DNA of 64,000 bases, from contig JAJEFJ010000096.1 of NCBI GenBank assembly GCA_022820485.1, positions 62,001 to 126,000 on the forward strand, read 5' to 3'. Below the pieces are notes generated by a model. That model was not told where the DNA came from. It saw nothing but the letters and a program-made list of their open reading frames with translations, and made no database searches. The position numbers and the translations under genes were made by a program. Positions 1 to 9,315 of the stretch are shown piece after piece (the first letter of the stretch is position 1; each line of letters opens with the position of its first letter). Source of the stretch: Candidatus Latescibacterota bacterium (GTDB lineage Bacteria > Latescibacterota > UBA2968 > UBA8231).

Positions 1-1019
1 GGCAGGACGACGCGCTGATCCTACTCGACCAGACTCGCTTGCCCGAGGAACTAGTGTACACAACCTACCGCGACGTCGAGGCCATCGCCTGTGCCATTGA
101 AGGGCTAGTGGTGCGCGGTGCCCCGGCCATTGGTTTGGCGGCTGCGTACGGCGTGGTGGCGGGTGCGCGCGTCGCGGTTGATTGCGCTGCCGAGGCTTTT
201 TATCGCCGCGTGGAAGCGGCCATTGCTCGCCTCGCCCGCACCCGGCCCACCGCAGTCAACCTGTTCTGGGCCTTGGGTCAGATGCAGGAGGTATTGGCGG
301 CGAACCGGGGCCGCGATAACCACGCTATCTGCGACGCCTTGCTAGTAGCTGCTCACCGCCTCTTTGAGGAAGACCGCCAAATCTGCCGCCAGATCGGTGC
401 CCACGGCGCGGCGCTTCTGCGCGATGGTAGCCAAGTCATCACCCACTGCAACGCCGGCGGTTTGGCCACGGCCGACTACGGCACGGCCTTGGGCGTCGTT
501 TATGCGGCCCAAGAGGCAGGTAAGAAAGTCGCCGTATTTGCCGACGAAACTCGCCCGTTGCTTCAGGGGTCGCGGCTGACCGCGTGGGAGCTGATGCAGA
601 GCGGCATCGACGTCAGGGTCATCTGCGACAATGCGGCCGCGGTCGTGCTGCGCAATGAGGCGATTGACTGCTGTATTGTGGGTGCTGACCGCATCGCCAA
701 AAATGGCGACGTGGCCAACAAAATCGGTACCTATGGCTTAGCTATCCTCGCCCGCGAACACGACGTGCCTTTCTATGTGGCCGCGCCGGTCTCGACCCTC
801 GACATGGCCTTGGCCTCGGGTGCGGAAATACCCATTGAAAAACGCGATGGAGCCGAGGTTCGCCAAGGCATGGGCAAGCCCACGGCCCCGGACGCGGTAC
901 CGGTTTACAATCCGGCCTTTGACGTCACGCCCTGCGACTTGGTGTCGGCGATCATTTCGGAAAAGGGTGTCGCCCGGGCTCCGTACGAACCCTCCCTGCG
1001 CGCTTGGAGCGAGCCATGA
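1..1019 (+). CDS. mtnA: S-methyl-5-thioribose-1-phosphate isomerase (5' end outside window)
   Basis: Isomerises methylthioribose-1-phosphate to methylthioribulose-1-phosphate in the methionine salvage pathway; cytosolic. The reading frame is already open at base 3 (codons for LLDQT just ahead of LPEE), so the real start lies upstream and only the first few dozen residues are missing. Family hallmarks are visible: the GAPAIG motif, the catalytic-cysteine segment THCNAG with TADYGTALG, and the catalytic-aspartate segment GADRIAKNGDVANKIGTYG. The stop codon overlaps the ATG of the next gene (ATGA at 1016-1019), so it is translationally coupled to the cell-envelope operon, with which it has no obvious metabolic link. 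The eIF2B-like family also contains ribose-1,5-bisphosphate isomerases, but the motif order fits MtnA. Confidence 0.93.
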   Translation, partial: QDDALILLDQTRLPEELVYTTYRDVEAIACAIEGLVVRGAPAIGLAAAYGVVAGARVAVDCAAEAFYRRVEAAIARLARTRPTAVNLFWALGQMQEVLAANRGRDNHAICDALLVAAHRLFEEDRQICRQIGAHGAALLRDGSQVITHCNAGGLATADYGTALGVVYAAQEAGKKVAVFADETRPLLQGSRLTAWELMQSGIDVRVICDNAAAVVLRNEAIDCCIVGADRIAKNGDVANKIGTYGLAILAREHDVPFYVAAPVSTLDMALASGAEIPIEKRDGAEVRQGMGKPTAPDAVPVYNPAFDVTPCDLVSAIISEKGVARAPYEPSLRAWSEP

Positions 1020-1792
1020 GAATGCACTCCTTCCTCCTCTTGGTGGTCTTGCTCGGCACGGCCTACTGCGCGAGCGCACCGCGCTGGAGCAGCGATTCGG
1101 GCGATGCCGCGCCCACCAGTCGCGAAGAATTTGATCCGCGCACCCTCGACGAAGATTTGCTAATTGAGCCGGTTCAACGCGAGAATCCCGATCAGGCCCA
1201 AACCCCAGCGGAGCCGGTAGCTTCCGTGCAAGAGCACGCCCCGTCCGCGAGCGCTTCGGTTTATCGCCTCCAGTTGGTGGCCCTGAGTAATGAAGCCACG
1301 GCCCGCCAGCGCCGCGCCGAACTAGAACGCGCACTCGACGTGAAGGTTTATCTAGTGGCCCGCAACGCGCACTCGGTGCTGCAAGCTGGGCAATACGCTA
1401 CCCGCGCCGAAGCCGAGGCCCTCAAGGAACAGGTCGCCGCACTTGGCCCGGACTATGCCGATGCCTATGTCGTCGAGGTCCCGGCGAGTGCGGTGTCCGA
1501 CTCCGTTCCAGCCGAGGCCGCGCCCGAGCTAGTGAGTATCACTGGCTGGCGGGTGCTGATTGACCAGTTCCTATCGCACGATCACGACAAGGCCATCCAC
1601 CTCGCGGAAGAGGCCAAAAAACGCCTGAAGCGCACAGACATCAGCGTGATCCTTAAGGGGCCTTATTACAAGATCGAAGTCGGCAACTATCGCACCGAGG
1701 CGCAAGCCCAAGCCGCGGCCGAACGAATCGGGAGGTATTACCCCAACGCCCTCAAGATCCGCTCCCAGATCCTCGTCTCGCAGGAGGAGTAA
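1016..1792 (+). CDS. Exported protein with two SPOR domains
   Basis: SPOR domains bind denuded peptidoglycan glycan strands, so the protein probably acts in the periplasm on the cell wall. The start at 1016 overlaps the mtnA stop; an ATG at 1022 is also possible. The N-terminus has a hydrophobic signal segment (about residues 4-18) ending in a Cys-Ala-Ser-Ala stretch; the residue before the Cys is Tyr, so a lipobox is doubtful. After an acidic, Pro-rich linker come two SPOR-like repeats, about residues 85-160 (starting YRLQLVAL) and 180-255 (WRVLIDQF to KIEVGNYRT). It lies directly ahead of a lytic transglycosylase and the Rod-complex genes, which supports a wall-remodelling role. The exact function is unknown. 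Confidence 0.8.
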   Translation: MRMHSFLLLVVLLGTAYCASAPRWSSDSGDAAPTSREEFDPRTLDEDLLIEPVQRENPDQAQTPAEPVASVQEHAPSASASVYRLQLVALSNEATARQRRAELERALDVKVYLVARNAHSVLQAGQYATRAEAEALKEQVAALGPDYADAYVVEVPASAVSDSVPAEAAPELVSITGWRVLIDQFLSHDHDKAIHLAEEAKKRLKRTDISVILKGPYYKIEVGNYRTEAQAQAAAERIGRYYPNALKIRSQILVSQEE

Positions 1793-1798
1793 CGCGCC

Positions 1799-3697
1799 AT
1801 GCGCTTGTGCTGCTGTGTCATCGCATTGCTGCTCATGGCCTGTGCTCATGGCAAAAGCACCGGACCGATGGTCTTCGACGATGGGGCGGTCCCTGTCGTG
1901 TCTGTTGAGGATCCCCCGCCAGATACGGCCGATCTACGCGCTGTTCGCTGGCACTTGCTGTTCGCTATTGAAAGCCACGCGCTCGGTCAGACTCAACGGG
2001 CGCAAGCGGCTCTCGACTCGGCCATCGGCATTCTCGCCAGCCTCGACGAGCACGACGCGCTGGTCGATACCACGCAGGCCACGCGCCTCGGTTTAGATAT
2101 TGAGCAGGCATACCTCAGCTTGTTGCCGCACTTGGAGCACCTTCCCCCCGACAGTCATTTACCCCTTCTGCTCGAAGGACTATCCAAAGAAAAAATCGAG
2201 ACCCTGCCAGCCGACGCCGAACCGTTGGCCCTCATCCATCGGCTCAGTCGCCGCTGCGACATGCCCATCGACGCCAATGACCGCGTCGTCGCCAGTCTCC
2301 AATTCTTTCAGACGCGAGGTCGCAAGACCTTTGCCATTTGGTTGCAGCGCGCCGGGCGCTATCGCACGCTGATTACCGATATTCTCCAGCGCGAAGGGAT
2401 GCCCAAGGACCTTTTCTACCTAGCGGTTATCGAAAGCGGTCTCAATCCAAGGGCCTATTCGCGGTCGCGAGCGGTGGGGTTGTGGCAGTTTATGGCGCAC
2501 ACCGGCCGCATGATGGGTCTCAAACGCACCCACTGGATCGACGAGCGGCGCGACCCGATCAAGGCGACCGAGGCTGCTGTCCGGTACCTAGAAAAACTCA
2601 AGGAGGAGTTCGGCGACTGGCGCTTGGCCCTAGCCGCGTACAACGCCGGGCCAGGACGAGTCCGCCGGACCATTGCCCGCTCCGGCACCAAAGACTACTG
2701 GCAACTCGACCTACCTCGCGAAACGAAAAACTACGTGCCGCTCTTTATGGCCGCGGCCGTCATTGCCAAAGATCCCCAGCTTTTTGGTTTTGAACCCCAA
2801 GCTGAAGAGCCAGCCTTTGCGTACGAGGCGGTTGAACTGCCCAAAAATTGGCAGTATGTCGATCTGAAAGCGGCGGCTCAGCTTTTGGGAATCGAACGTC
2901 AGGTGTTGCACGACCTCAATCCCGAGTTGCGCCAAGACATCACGCCGCCGGGGAGGCGCCCGCCTTATGTTTTGAAGGTGCCGCCGGGCAAGGGCCAAAT
3001 TTTGCTCAACCAGTACGCTAGCTTGCCGGTCTCGCCGGGCGTAGCGGTCCATCAATATCAGGTGCAACGCGGCGACACGATCTCTGGCATCGCCCAGACC
3101 TTTGGCGTTTCTACGCGAGTCATTGCCGCGGCCAATAGCCTGAGAAACCCCAATGTCATCCGGCCGCGGCAGGTGCTCTATATCCCGATCTCGGCTGCTC
3201 CGAGGGCTAAGCAAGGAAGAGCCTTGAAAGGCGGCGAAATGTACACGGTGCAGCCGGGCGATACGCTGTGGGAGTTGGCCCGGCGATTTGCAGTCAGCGT
3301 CGCCGACTTACAGACGTGGAACGGTCTTGAAACCGCACGGATCAAACCCGGTCAGGAATTGGTGATGCGACCGCGGCCTAGTGCCCGAGCGGTGCTGAAA
3401 GGCGGCGAAATGTACACGGTGCAGCCGGGCGATACGCTGTGGGAGTTGGCCCGGCGATTTGCAGTCAGCGTCGCCGACTTACAGGCTTGGAACGGTCTTG
3501 AAACCGCACGGATCAAACCCGGTCAACAGCTAACCGTGGCCAACGAGCAAACGCAGTTTTACACCGTAGTCACGGGTGATACGCTGCACAGTATCGCCCG
3601 CAAATTCGGCCTCGCTCCCAGTGCTATTGCCCACCAGAACAACATCGACCTCTCGGAGACGCTGCTGGCGGGCACGACCTTACAAATCCCGAGGTGA
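1799..3697 (+). CDS. mltD: MltD-like membrane-bound lytic murein transglycosylase with LysM repeats
   Basis: Cleaves the MurNAc-GlcNAc bond of peptidoglycan. The N-terminus is a lipoprotein signal with lipobox LMAC (Cys at about residue 15), so it is membrane anchored. An SLT domain occupies about residues 190-320, with the catalytic Glu in AVIESGLNPRAYS and the downstream motifs VGLWQFM and LALAAYNAGPGRV. The C-terminal part has four LysM modules (about 420-465, 480-525, 537-582, 588-630) that bind glycan. LysM modules 2 and 3 are nearly identical at the DNA level, which indicates a recent duplication. The gene sits 6 bp after the SPOR gene and 1 bp before mreD, inside an elongation operon. 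Confidence 0.9.
   Translation: MRLCCCVIALLLMACAHGKSTGPMVFDDGAVPVVSVEDPPPDTADLRAVRWHLLFAIESHALGQTQRAQAALDSAIGILASLDEHDALVDTTQATRLGLDIEQAYLSLLPHLEHLPPDSHLPLLLEGLSKEKIETLPADAEPLALIHRLSRRCDMPIDANDRVVASLQFFQTRGRKTFAIWLQRAGRYRTLITDILQREGMPKDLFYLAVIESGLNPRAYSRSRAVGLWQFMAHTGRMMGLKRTHWIDERRDPIKATEAAVRYLEKLKEEFGDWRLALAAYNAGPGRVRRTIARSGTKDYWQLDLPRETKNYVPLFMAAAVIAKDPQLFGFEPQAEEPAFAYEAVELPKNWQYVDLKAAAQLLGIERQVLHDLNPELRQDITPPGRRPPYVLKVPPGKGQILLNQYASLPVSPGVAVHQYQVQRGDTISGIAQTFGVSTRVIAAANSLRNPNVIRPRQVLYIPISAAPRAKQGRALKGGEMYTVQPGDTLWELARRFAVSVADLQTWNGLETARIKPGQELVMRPRPSARAVLKGGEMYTVQPGDTLWELARRFAVSVADLQAWNGLETARIKPGQQLTVANEQTQFYTVVTGDTLHSIARKFGLAPSAIAHQNNIDLSETLLAGTTLQIPR
3225..3525 (+). repeat. Tandem 171-bp-period duplication encoding LysM modules 2 and 3
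   Basis: Positions 3225-3354 and 3396-3525 are 130-bp copies offset by exactly 171 bases (57 codons), differing at two bases by my reading (near 3316-3318 and the matching 3487-3489). The frame is preserved, so the result is an extra LysM module. Silent divergence is almost absent, so the duplication is recent or kept uniform by gene conversion. Confidence 0.85.
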
Positions 3698-3698
3698 C

Positions 3699-4166
3699 AT
3701 GAGTACGGCCCGCCATATTCTCTTGTTAGCACTGGCCTTCGTCCTGCAAACTACTTGGGTTGATTCTATCAAGATAGGATTGATCAAGCCCGATCTATTG
3801 ATTGTGGCGTTGAGTTTTGTTGCGCTGCGCAGCGGGCCAGTGGTCGGGGCCTATATGGGGCTGGGGCTTGGCATCTTCCAAGACCTCTATATGCCCGCCG
3901 ACCTCGGGGTCAATGCGCTCGCCAAGTCGCTCATCGGCGCGGGCTTTGGCTACAGCCATACTCACATGGTCTCCGACAGCATTCAAGTTCAGGCCGCACT
4001 GATTTTCGGTGCTGTGATCGTCCATGATCTTATCTACTACGTAGGTACCAGCGCCGATGTGCCCTTTGAGGTGGTTGGGATTTTGGGCCGCGCTGTGTAC
4101 ACGGGCCTGATAAGTGCGGTTTTCTTAATCGGCTTACTCATCAAACGCTATCTCTTTCCCGCTTGA
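3699..4166 (+). CDS. mreD: Rod shape-determining protein MreD
   Basis: Small integral membrane component of the Rod elongation complex, which links MreB/MreC to PBP2 and RodA. The 155-residue protein is almost wholly hydrophobic with five or so predicted membrane segments, and its middle part (LGLGIFQDLYMPADLGVNAL) resembles the conserved MreD core. I start it at the ATG at 3699, one base after the mltD stop, with GAGGTG immediately upstream as ribosome binding site; the open frame extends further upstream but only through the mltD C-terminus in another frame. The length is typical. mreB and mreC are not in the window and would have to be elsewhere. Confidence 0.85.
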   Translation: MSTARHILLLALAFVLQTTWVDSIKIGLIKPDLLIVALSFVALRSGPVVGAYMGLGLGIFQDLYMPADLGVNALAKSLIGAGFGYSHTHMVSDSIQVQAALIFGAVIVHDLIYYVGTSADVPFEVVGILGRAVYTGLISAVFLIGLLIKRYLFPA

Positions 4167-4168
4167 TT

Positions 4169-5941
4169 ATGCAACATCCACTGCCACAAGATGAGCGCCC
4201 GTCCCTCAAACTCCTCCTCGCGCCCGTCATCTTGCTGTTCGCGATTTTGCTCCTGCGTCTGTTCTATTTGCAGGTCGTCACCTCGGCCGACTACGCTCGC
4301 GAGTCCGAGGAAAATCGCATTGCTCAGCGGCGCGTCAAAGCCCCTCGCGGACTGATCTACGACCGCGATGGACGCATATTGGCCCGCACCCGACCGTTTT
4401 ACACTGTCGCGTTAGAACGCACCACGCGCAAGGACTTTGAGGCTACCACTGCCGCGTTTACAAGGGCCATCGGGGATATAGAACTAGACGGCGAATACAG
4501 TCGCAAATACCGCACCATCCGCCTCAAGCGCGATGTTGATTTTCGCACGGTATCGATCGTAGAAGAGCGGCTCAAAGCAGATTGGCCCTTGCTCGACATT
4601 GAAATCGAGACCCAGCGCCACTATCCCTATGGTACGGCCGCCGCTCATCTGCTCGGCTATATCGGCATCATCCGCGACCAGGATCTCCAAGGGGACCATG
4701 AAAACGCCTACGTGCTCGGCGATTTTATCGGCAAGACCGGGATCGAGAAGGTGTACGAAAACAGCCTACGCGGCCGCGACGGCATGATGTACGTCGAGAT
4801 TGACGCGACCGGACGCACGGGCCGGGAGTTTCCAGAGCGCGATCGCCCCCCCGTGCCTGGCACTCCTCTGCACCTGACCCTTGACTTAGAAGTGCAGCTA
4901 GCGGCCGAGCGCGCCCTGCCCGATGGTTTTGCTAGTGCGCTGGTCGCCCTTGACCCGCGCACTGGGGCCGTGCTGGCTTTGGTTAGCAAGCCGACCTTTG
5001 ATCCCAACATTTTCGTGTCGTTCCAAGCTCAAAAGGATCGGCAGCGGGTGTTGCAGAGCGAGACGGTGCTACTCAACCGCGCCTTGCAAGGGCATTATCC
5101 ACCTGGCTCGACGTTCAAGATGGTCAGTGCCATAGCCGCACTTGAAACGGGCGTTACCGATACGCTGAGCCTGTTTGAGCCTTGCTATGGTGCACTGCGG
5201 GTGGGTAGGAGTACGTTTCGCTGCCACAAGCGAACAGGCCACGGTAGTCTGACCCTGCCAGGGGCGATCGCGGTCTCCTGTAATGTGTACTTCTACCATT
5301 TGGCCCGGTTGATGAGCATTGAAACGTGGCACACGTACGGGGCCAAATTAGGCTTCGGCCAGCCGACCGGGATCACCTATCCCGGGGAAACTGCTGGTCT
5401 CCTGCCCTCGCGCCAGTACTACAAGGAGCGCGGCGGCTGGTCCTTTGGGCACCTGATCAACCTCTCCATTGGTCAAGGTTCTTTATTGGTCACGCCCATG
5501 CAGATGGCCCGCTACGTGGCCGCTATTGCCAACGGCGGTTATTTGGTCACGCCATACGTCAGCGGCGATCCTCCTCGCCGCCAACGCATTGACGGCATTT
5601 CGTCGCGGACCCTCAGCATCGTGAGAAAAGCCATGCGCCGGGTGGTGGCCAGCGATACCGGTACCGGTCGCCGAGCGCGGCTTGAGGGCGTCTCGATTGC
5701 GGCCAAGACGGGTACTGCGCAAGTGCCTAGGCCGGACGATGACGCTTGGATGGTGGCCTTTGCTCCGTACGAGAAACCCGCCATTGCCATCGCGGCGGTG
5801 GTCGAAGGGGGGGGCAGCGGCGGGGCGCGCGTCGGCCCGGTTGTGCGCGAGGTCGTCAAAGCCTTTTGCATTCAAGAGGGCATCATTGCGCCAGAAGCAG
5901 CCGAGGCGGACACCCTGTTGATCAACCAGGGAATGCTTTAG
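4169..5941 (+). CDS. mrdA: Penicillin-binding protein 2 (elongation transpeptidase)
   Basis: Class B PBP that cross-links peptidoglycan during lateral wall growth, partner of RodA. It has an N-terminal signal anchor (about residues 12-32, LLLAPVILLFAILLLRLFY), a dimerisation/pedestal region (RGLIYDRDGRILA), and a transpeptidase domain with all three motifs: STFK (nucleophile Ser near residue 314), SCN in AVSCNVYFYH, and KTG near residue 513 in AAKTGTAQVP. Length (about 590 aa) is normal. The ATG at 4169 is chosen; a TTG six bases upstream overlaps the mreD stop and is the alternative. rodA follows after 3 bp. Confidence 0.95.
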   Translation: MQHPLPQDERPSLKLLLAPVILLFAILLLRLFYLQVVTSADYARESEENRIAQRRVKAPRGLIYDRDGRILARTRPFYTVALERTTRKDFEATTAAFTRAIGDIELDGEYSRKYRTIRLKRDVDFRTVSIVEERLKADWPLLDIEIETQRHYPYGTAAAHLLGYIGIIRDQDLQGDHENAYVLGDFIGKTGIEKVYENSLRGRDGMMYVEIDATGRTGREFPERDRPPVPGTPLHLTLDLEVQLAAERALPDGFASALVALDPRTGAVLALVSKPTFDPNIFVSFQAQKDRQRVLQSETVLLNRALQGHYPPGSTFKMVSAIAALETGVTDTLSLFEPCYGALRVGRSTFRCHKRTGHGSLTLPGAIAVSCNVYFYHLARLMSIETWHTYGAKLGFGQPTGITYPGETAGLLPSRQYYKERGGWSFGHLINLSIGQGSLLVTPMQMARYVAAIANGGYLVTPYVSGDPPRRQRIDGISSRTLSIVRKAMRRVVASDTGTGRRARLEGVSIAAKTGTAQVPRPDDDAWMVAFAPYEKPAIAIAAVVEGGGSGGARVGPVVREVVKAFCIQEGIIAPEAAEADTLLINQGML

Positions 5942-5944
5942 CTC

Positions 5945-7183
5945 ATGCGTCTGCTCCGCCGGCTCGATGTCCCGCTCCTGATTGCGACTTTGGCGACTGT
6001 ACTAATCGGTATCATCGCGATCTACAGTGCTACGTATCACAACGACTCTATCGCGGTGCAGAACGCTTGGATTAAGCAGGGCCAATTCGCGTTTTTGGCT
6101 TTTGCCGTGGCCATAGCCATCGTCTATATCCCGGAAAAGGTCATTTACAGCGTGGCGTATCTGCTGTACCTGGTCAGCCTTGTGAGCTTAGTCGCGGTGT
6201 TGATGTGGGGTACGGGCGACGCTACTCGTTGGTTGCGCTTGGGGCCGGTGATTTTGCAGCCTTCAGAACTGGCCAAGATCGCCACCATCATAGCGCTAGC
6301 GCGCTACCTGAGCGATCGCAACACCGAACGCATCAACTCCATCGAAGGCTTTCTCGGGGCCTTGTTCCTCGTATTGGTGCCGATCGCCTTGATTGTGCGC
6401 CAGCCCGACTTGGGGACCGCGATTTCTTTTGGTGCGCCGTTTCTCCCCATGCTTTATTGGGCGGGGATGCGCAAATTCTTGATCTTCCTCGTCATCTCGC
6501 CGCTCATCAGTGTCTTATGTTCCTTAAATCTACTGTGGCAATGGGTTACTCCGTACGTCTTTGCCGTCTTTATCATCGGCAGCACCTTCTTGATTCACCG
6601 TTTTATACGCCGGCTCTGGTTGACCATTTCCATGGCCGTCGTCAACATCTCGGCAGGTTTGCTCACGGTGTACTTTTTTGAGAACTTTCTGCGTCCATAC
6701 CAGAAGGCCCGCATTATGACTTTCTTCGATCCAGCCAGCGATCCGCTCGGAGACGGGTGGAACATCATCCAATCCAAGATCGCCATTGGCTCTGGAGGGC
6801 TGACGGGTAAGGGCCTGCTAGAAGGCACGCAGACTAAGCACCAGTTCCTGCCGGCGGCTCATACCGATTTTATCTTCTCGGTCATCGCCGAGGAGGGAGG
6901 GTTTGTCATGGCCCTGATCGTGCTGGGCCTGTTCTTTTTTTTAATCTATCGGGCACTGCACATCGCCTCCATGGCTAATAATGCCTTTTACGGCCTAACA
7001 GCCCTCGGCTTGGCTGCGATGCTGACCTTTCACGTGTTTATCAACGTTGGCATGACCATCGGCGTCATGCCTATCACCGGCCTACCGCTGCCCTTTCTCA
7101 GCTCGGGAGGCTCTTCGCTGCTGTCCAACCTCCTCGCTATCGGCTTACTCCTCCACATCGGCACCTACCGCCACGAGTTCTGA
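5945..7183 (+). CDS. rodA: Peptidoglycan glycosyltransferase RodA (SEDS family)
   Basis: Polymerises lipid II into glycan strands in the elongasome, working with PBP2 encoded just upstream. The 412-residue protein has about ten membrane segments. SEDS signatures are visible: GTGDATRWLRLGPVILQPSE, RQPDLGTAI, the IGSGGLTGKGLLEGTQ loop, THTDF-like AAHTDFIFSVIAEE, and the C-terminal GLPLPFLSSGGSSL. The length and its position directly after mrdA distinguish RodA from FtsW. Its TGA stop abuts the next ATG without a gap. Confidence 0.95.
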   Translation: MRLLRRLDVPLLIATLATVLIGIIAIYSATYHNDSIAVQNAWIKQGQFAFLAFAVAIAIVYIPEKVIYSVAYLLYLVSLVSLVAVLMWGTGDATRWLRLGPVILQPSELAKIATIIALARYLSDRNTERINSIEGFLGALFLVLVPIALIVRQPDLGTAISFGAPFLPMLYWAGMRKFLIFLVISPLISVLCSLNLLWQWVTPYVFAVFIIGSTFLIHRFIRRLWLTISMAVVNISAGLLTVYFFENFLRPYQKARIMTFFDPASDPLGDGWNIIQSKIAIGSGGLTGKGLLEGTQTKHQFLPAAHTDFIFSVIAEEGGFVMALIVLGLFFFLIYRALHIASMANNAFYGLTALGLAAMLTFHVFINVGMTIGVMPITGLPLPFLSSGGSSLLSNLLAIGLLLHIGTYRHEF

Positions 7184-8242
7184 ATGCGCCTCGCTAGACA
7201 GGCCGTTTGCTGCGCCCTGCTCGGCGCGTTCGTCATCAGTAATCCACAATGCGGTGCCTATCGAGCCGGACACGCTCAGCTAGCGCACGCCTATTTGCGC
7301 GACGGCCTCTACGACCAAGCCTTGGCCGAAACCCGCCGGGCCATTCGCCAAGACGGGCCGGATGACCGCTTGCTGCTCATCGCCGCCCTCGCCCGGCTGG
7401 GCCTAGACGAAGTGGATGCCGCACTAGAGTTGATCGGCCAAGCCGTTGCCTTGGCACCGGACAACGACGACCTGTACAGGGCTTTGCGCGACATTTGCGA
7501 AAAAGAGGAGCGCTTCGCCCAAACCGAAAAACTCCTCGCGCAATTGCGCGCAGACTACGGGGAGAGTGCGTCGCTGTGGGCAACCGAGGGCTGGCTCCAC
7601 GCCCGTCAAGAGCGGCCCGACGCAGCCGTAGAAGCGCTGCGCCAAGCCACCCGACTCGACGAGCACTACCTCTTCGCCCACGTTGAACTCGGCCGCGTTT
7701 TGATTGCCGAGAGGCGATTCGCCGAGGCCGAAGTCGCGCTCGCCGAGGCCGTGCGCATTCAACCCGATGACCAGCAACTCGTCCTCGCCTTGGGAGATTG
7801 CCAGCTCCGCCAAGGGCTTGCGGAACGGGCCGCTCGCACTTTTGATCAAGCGCTGACGGCCGGAGTCATCAGTGCAGTTGATATCGCCCGCATCTACTAC
7901 GAGCGCGAGCGGCCTGACCGCGCCATTGAATACTACGAGCGTGCCTTGGCCGATGCGCCAAACGATCCCCTGATCCTCAACAACTTGGCTTGGACCTATG
8001 CAGAAGAGGGCCTGCGTCTTAGCTATGCCCTAAATCTATCGATGCGTGCGGTCAAGCTCGACGCGGAAAGCTCAGTCTATCTAGACACCTATGCGGAATT
8101 GCTGCACCTATTGGGGCGGCATGCCCACGCAGTGGCCATTATGCGCCAAGCCCTCGCGCTCGAGCCGACCGCTGGCGAGCACCGGGCCTATCTCGAAGGC
8201 CAGATGGCGAAATTCCACCGTGCGCTCGCCACGCGCCTGTGA
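7184..8242 (+). CDS. Exported tetratricopeptide-repeat protein
   Basis: The 352-residue protein starts immediately after the rodA stop. A hydrophobic N-terminal segment (about residues 7-20) looks like a signal peptide. The rest is made of degenerate TPR units from about residue 30 to 330, with typical Ala/Leu/Tyr spacing (AHAYLRDGLYDQALAETRRAI, VELGRVLIAERRFAEAEVAL, YYERALADAPNDPLILNNLA). Such repeats are protein-protein scaffolds. Being last in the elongation operon, it may organise wall-synthesis proteins in the periplasm, but no enzymatic domain is visible and the partner is unknown. The gene is convergent with the next one, with a 1-bp gap. Confidence 0.8.
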   Translation: MRLARQAVCCALLGAFVISNPQCGAYRAGHAQLAHAYLRDGLYDQALAETRRAIRQDGPDDRLLLIAALARLGLDEVDAALELIGQAVALAPDNDDLYRALRDICEKEERFAQTEKLLAQLRADYGESASLWATEGWLHARQERPDAAVEALRQATRLDEHYLFAHVELGRVLIAERRFAEAEVALAEAVRIQPDDQQLVLALGDCQLRQGLAERAARTFDQALTAGVISAVDIARIYYERERPDRAIEYYERALADAPNDPLILNNLAWTYAEEGLRLSYALNLSMRAVKLDAESSVYLDTYAELLHLLGRHAHAVAIMRQALALEPTAGEHRAYLEGQMAKFHRALATRL

Positions 8243-8243
8243 G

Positions 8244-9272
8244 TTAGGTGCGGTAGTGTTGGTAGTCGATGTCGAGGTGTTCTAGCTTTGCGTACAGGCT
8301 CTTGCGCGACAGGCCCACGTCTTCGGCTACTTGCGAAATTACCCCGCGATGTCGGTGCAGAGCCTCGCAGAGGAAGTGCCGCTCAAACGAGTTCCTCGCT
8401 TCCTTAAAATCGCGCTGGCTTAGATCGGGCTCTTCTTCGTCCTGCCAGTAGATGATCTCTTCGGGCACGTCTTCTTCCCGCAACAAGCTGTCGCTTGCGA
8501 GGAGGACCATGCGCTCAAGCGCGTTTGCCAACTGTCGCACATTGCCCGGCCATGGATAGGCCAAGAAGTGGTTTAAGGCCGCGGCCTCAATCCCGCGAAT
8601 TTTGCACCCGTTTTGCGCCGCCAATCGGCGGATAAAGTGTTCGACTAGTAGGGGAATGTCTCCCTTGCGCTGGCGCAGCGGCGGCAGCTTGAGCGGTACG
8701 ACGTTGAGCCGGTAGAAGAGATCCTCGCGGAAGGTTCTTTTGCGGACCTCTTCCCGCAAATCGACGTTGGTGGCGGCGATGACCCGCACATCTACCCGCA
8801 AGGTTTCAGCGCCTCCGACGCGCTCGAACTCGCGTTCTTGCAGGACGCGCAACAGGCGCAGTTGCACGCGCATATCCGCTGCGCCAATCTCGTCGAGAAA
8901 CAAGGTCCCGCGATCGGCTAGTTCAAAGCGGCCTAAGTGCTGGCGGACCGCACCCGTAAAGGCTCCTTTCTCGTGCCCGAACAACTCACTCTCCAAGACG
9001 CCTTCGGGCAGCGCGGCGCAGTTGAGTCGCACAAACGAGGCTCTGCGCCTTGGGCTGCGCCCGTGTAAACGCCGCGCCAACACTTCTTTGCCGGTGCCGC
9101 TTTCTCCGGTGAGGAGCACGGTCGCTGGGGACTCAGCGACCCGGTCGGCTTGGGCTAGCAGGCGGCGGACTTGGGTGTTTTGGGTGATAAATTCGGGATG
9201 GTCGGCAGAGCGGGGGGAGGACGCGCCTACTCGCGTAGCCGCGTCCGAGTTCGCAGACGTACAAGAATACAC
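8244..9272 (-). CDS. Sigma-54-dependent transcriptional activator without receiver domain
   Basis: AAA+ enhancer-binding protein that would remodel sigma-54 RNA polymerase. The central domain has Walker A GESGTGKE, the sigma-54 contact loop GAFTGA, Walker B TLFLDEIG, and the arginine-finger region. The C-terminus (about 295-340) is a Fis-type helix-turn-helix (VISQVAEDVGLSRKSLYAKL). Only about 25 residues precede the AAA+ domain, so there is no receiver, GAF or PAS domain and activity must be controlled otherwise. I choose the GTG at 9272 because AAGGAAGG lies 6 nt upstream; a TTG at 9278 directly abuts that sequence. A strong sigma-70-like promoter precedes it. The target genes cannot be told from the window. 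Confidence 0.9.
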   Translation of the reverse strand: MYSCTSANSDAATRVGASSPRSADHPEFITQNTQVRRLLAQADRVAESPATVLLTGESGTGKEVLARRLHGRSPRRRASFVRLNCAALPEGVLESELFGHEKGAFTGAVRQHLGRFELADRGTLFLDEIGAADMRVQLRLLRVLQEREFERVGGAETLRVDVRVIAATNVDLREEVRKRTFREDLFYRLNVVPLKLPPLRQRKGDIPLLVEHFIRRLAAQNGCKIRGIEAAALNHFLAYPWPGNVRQLANALERMVLLASDSLLREEDVPEEIIYWQDEEEPDLSQRDFKEARNSFERHFLCEALHRHRGVISQVAEDVGLSRKSLYAKLEHLDIDYQHYRT

Positions 9273-9315
9273 AGGCAACCTTCCTTCCTTTTGGATATTT
9301 AATGCAAAAGTGAAT

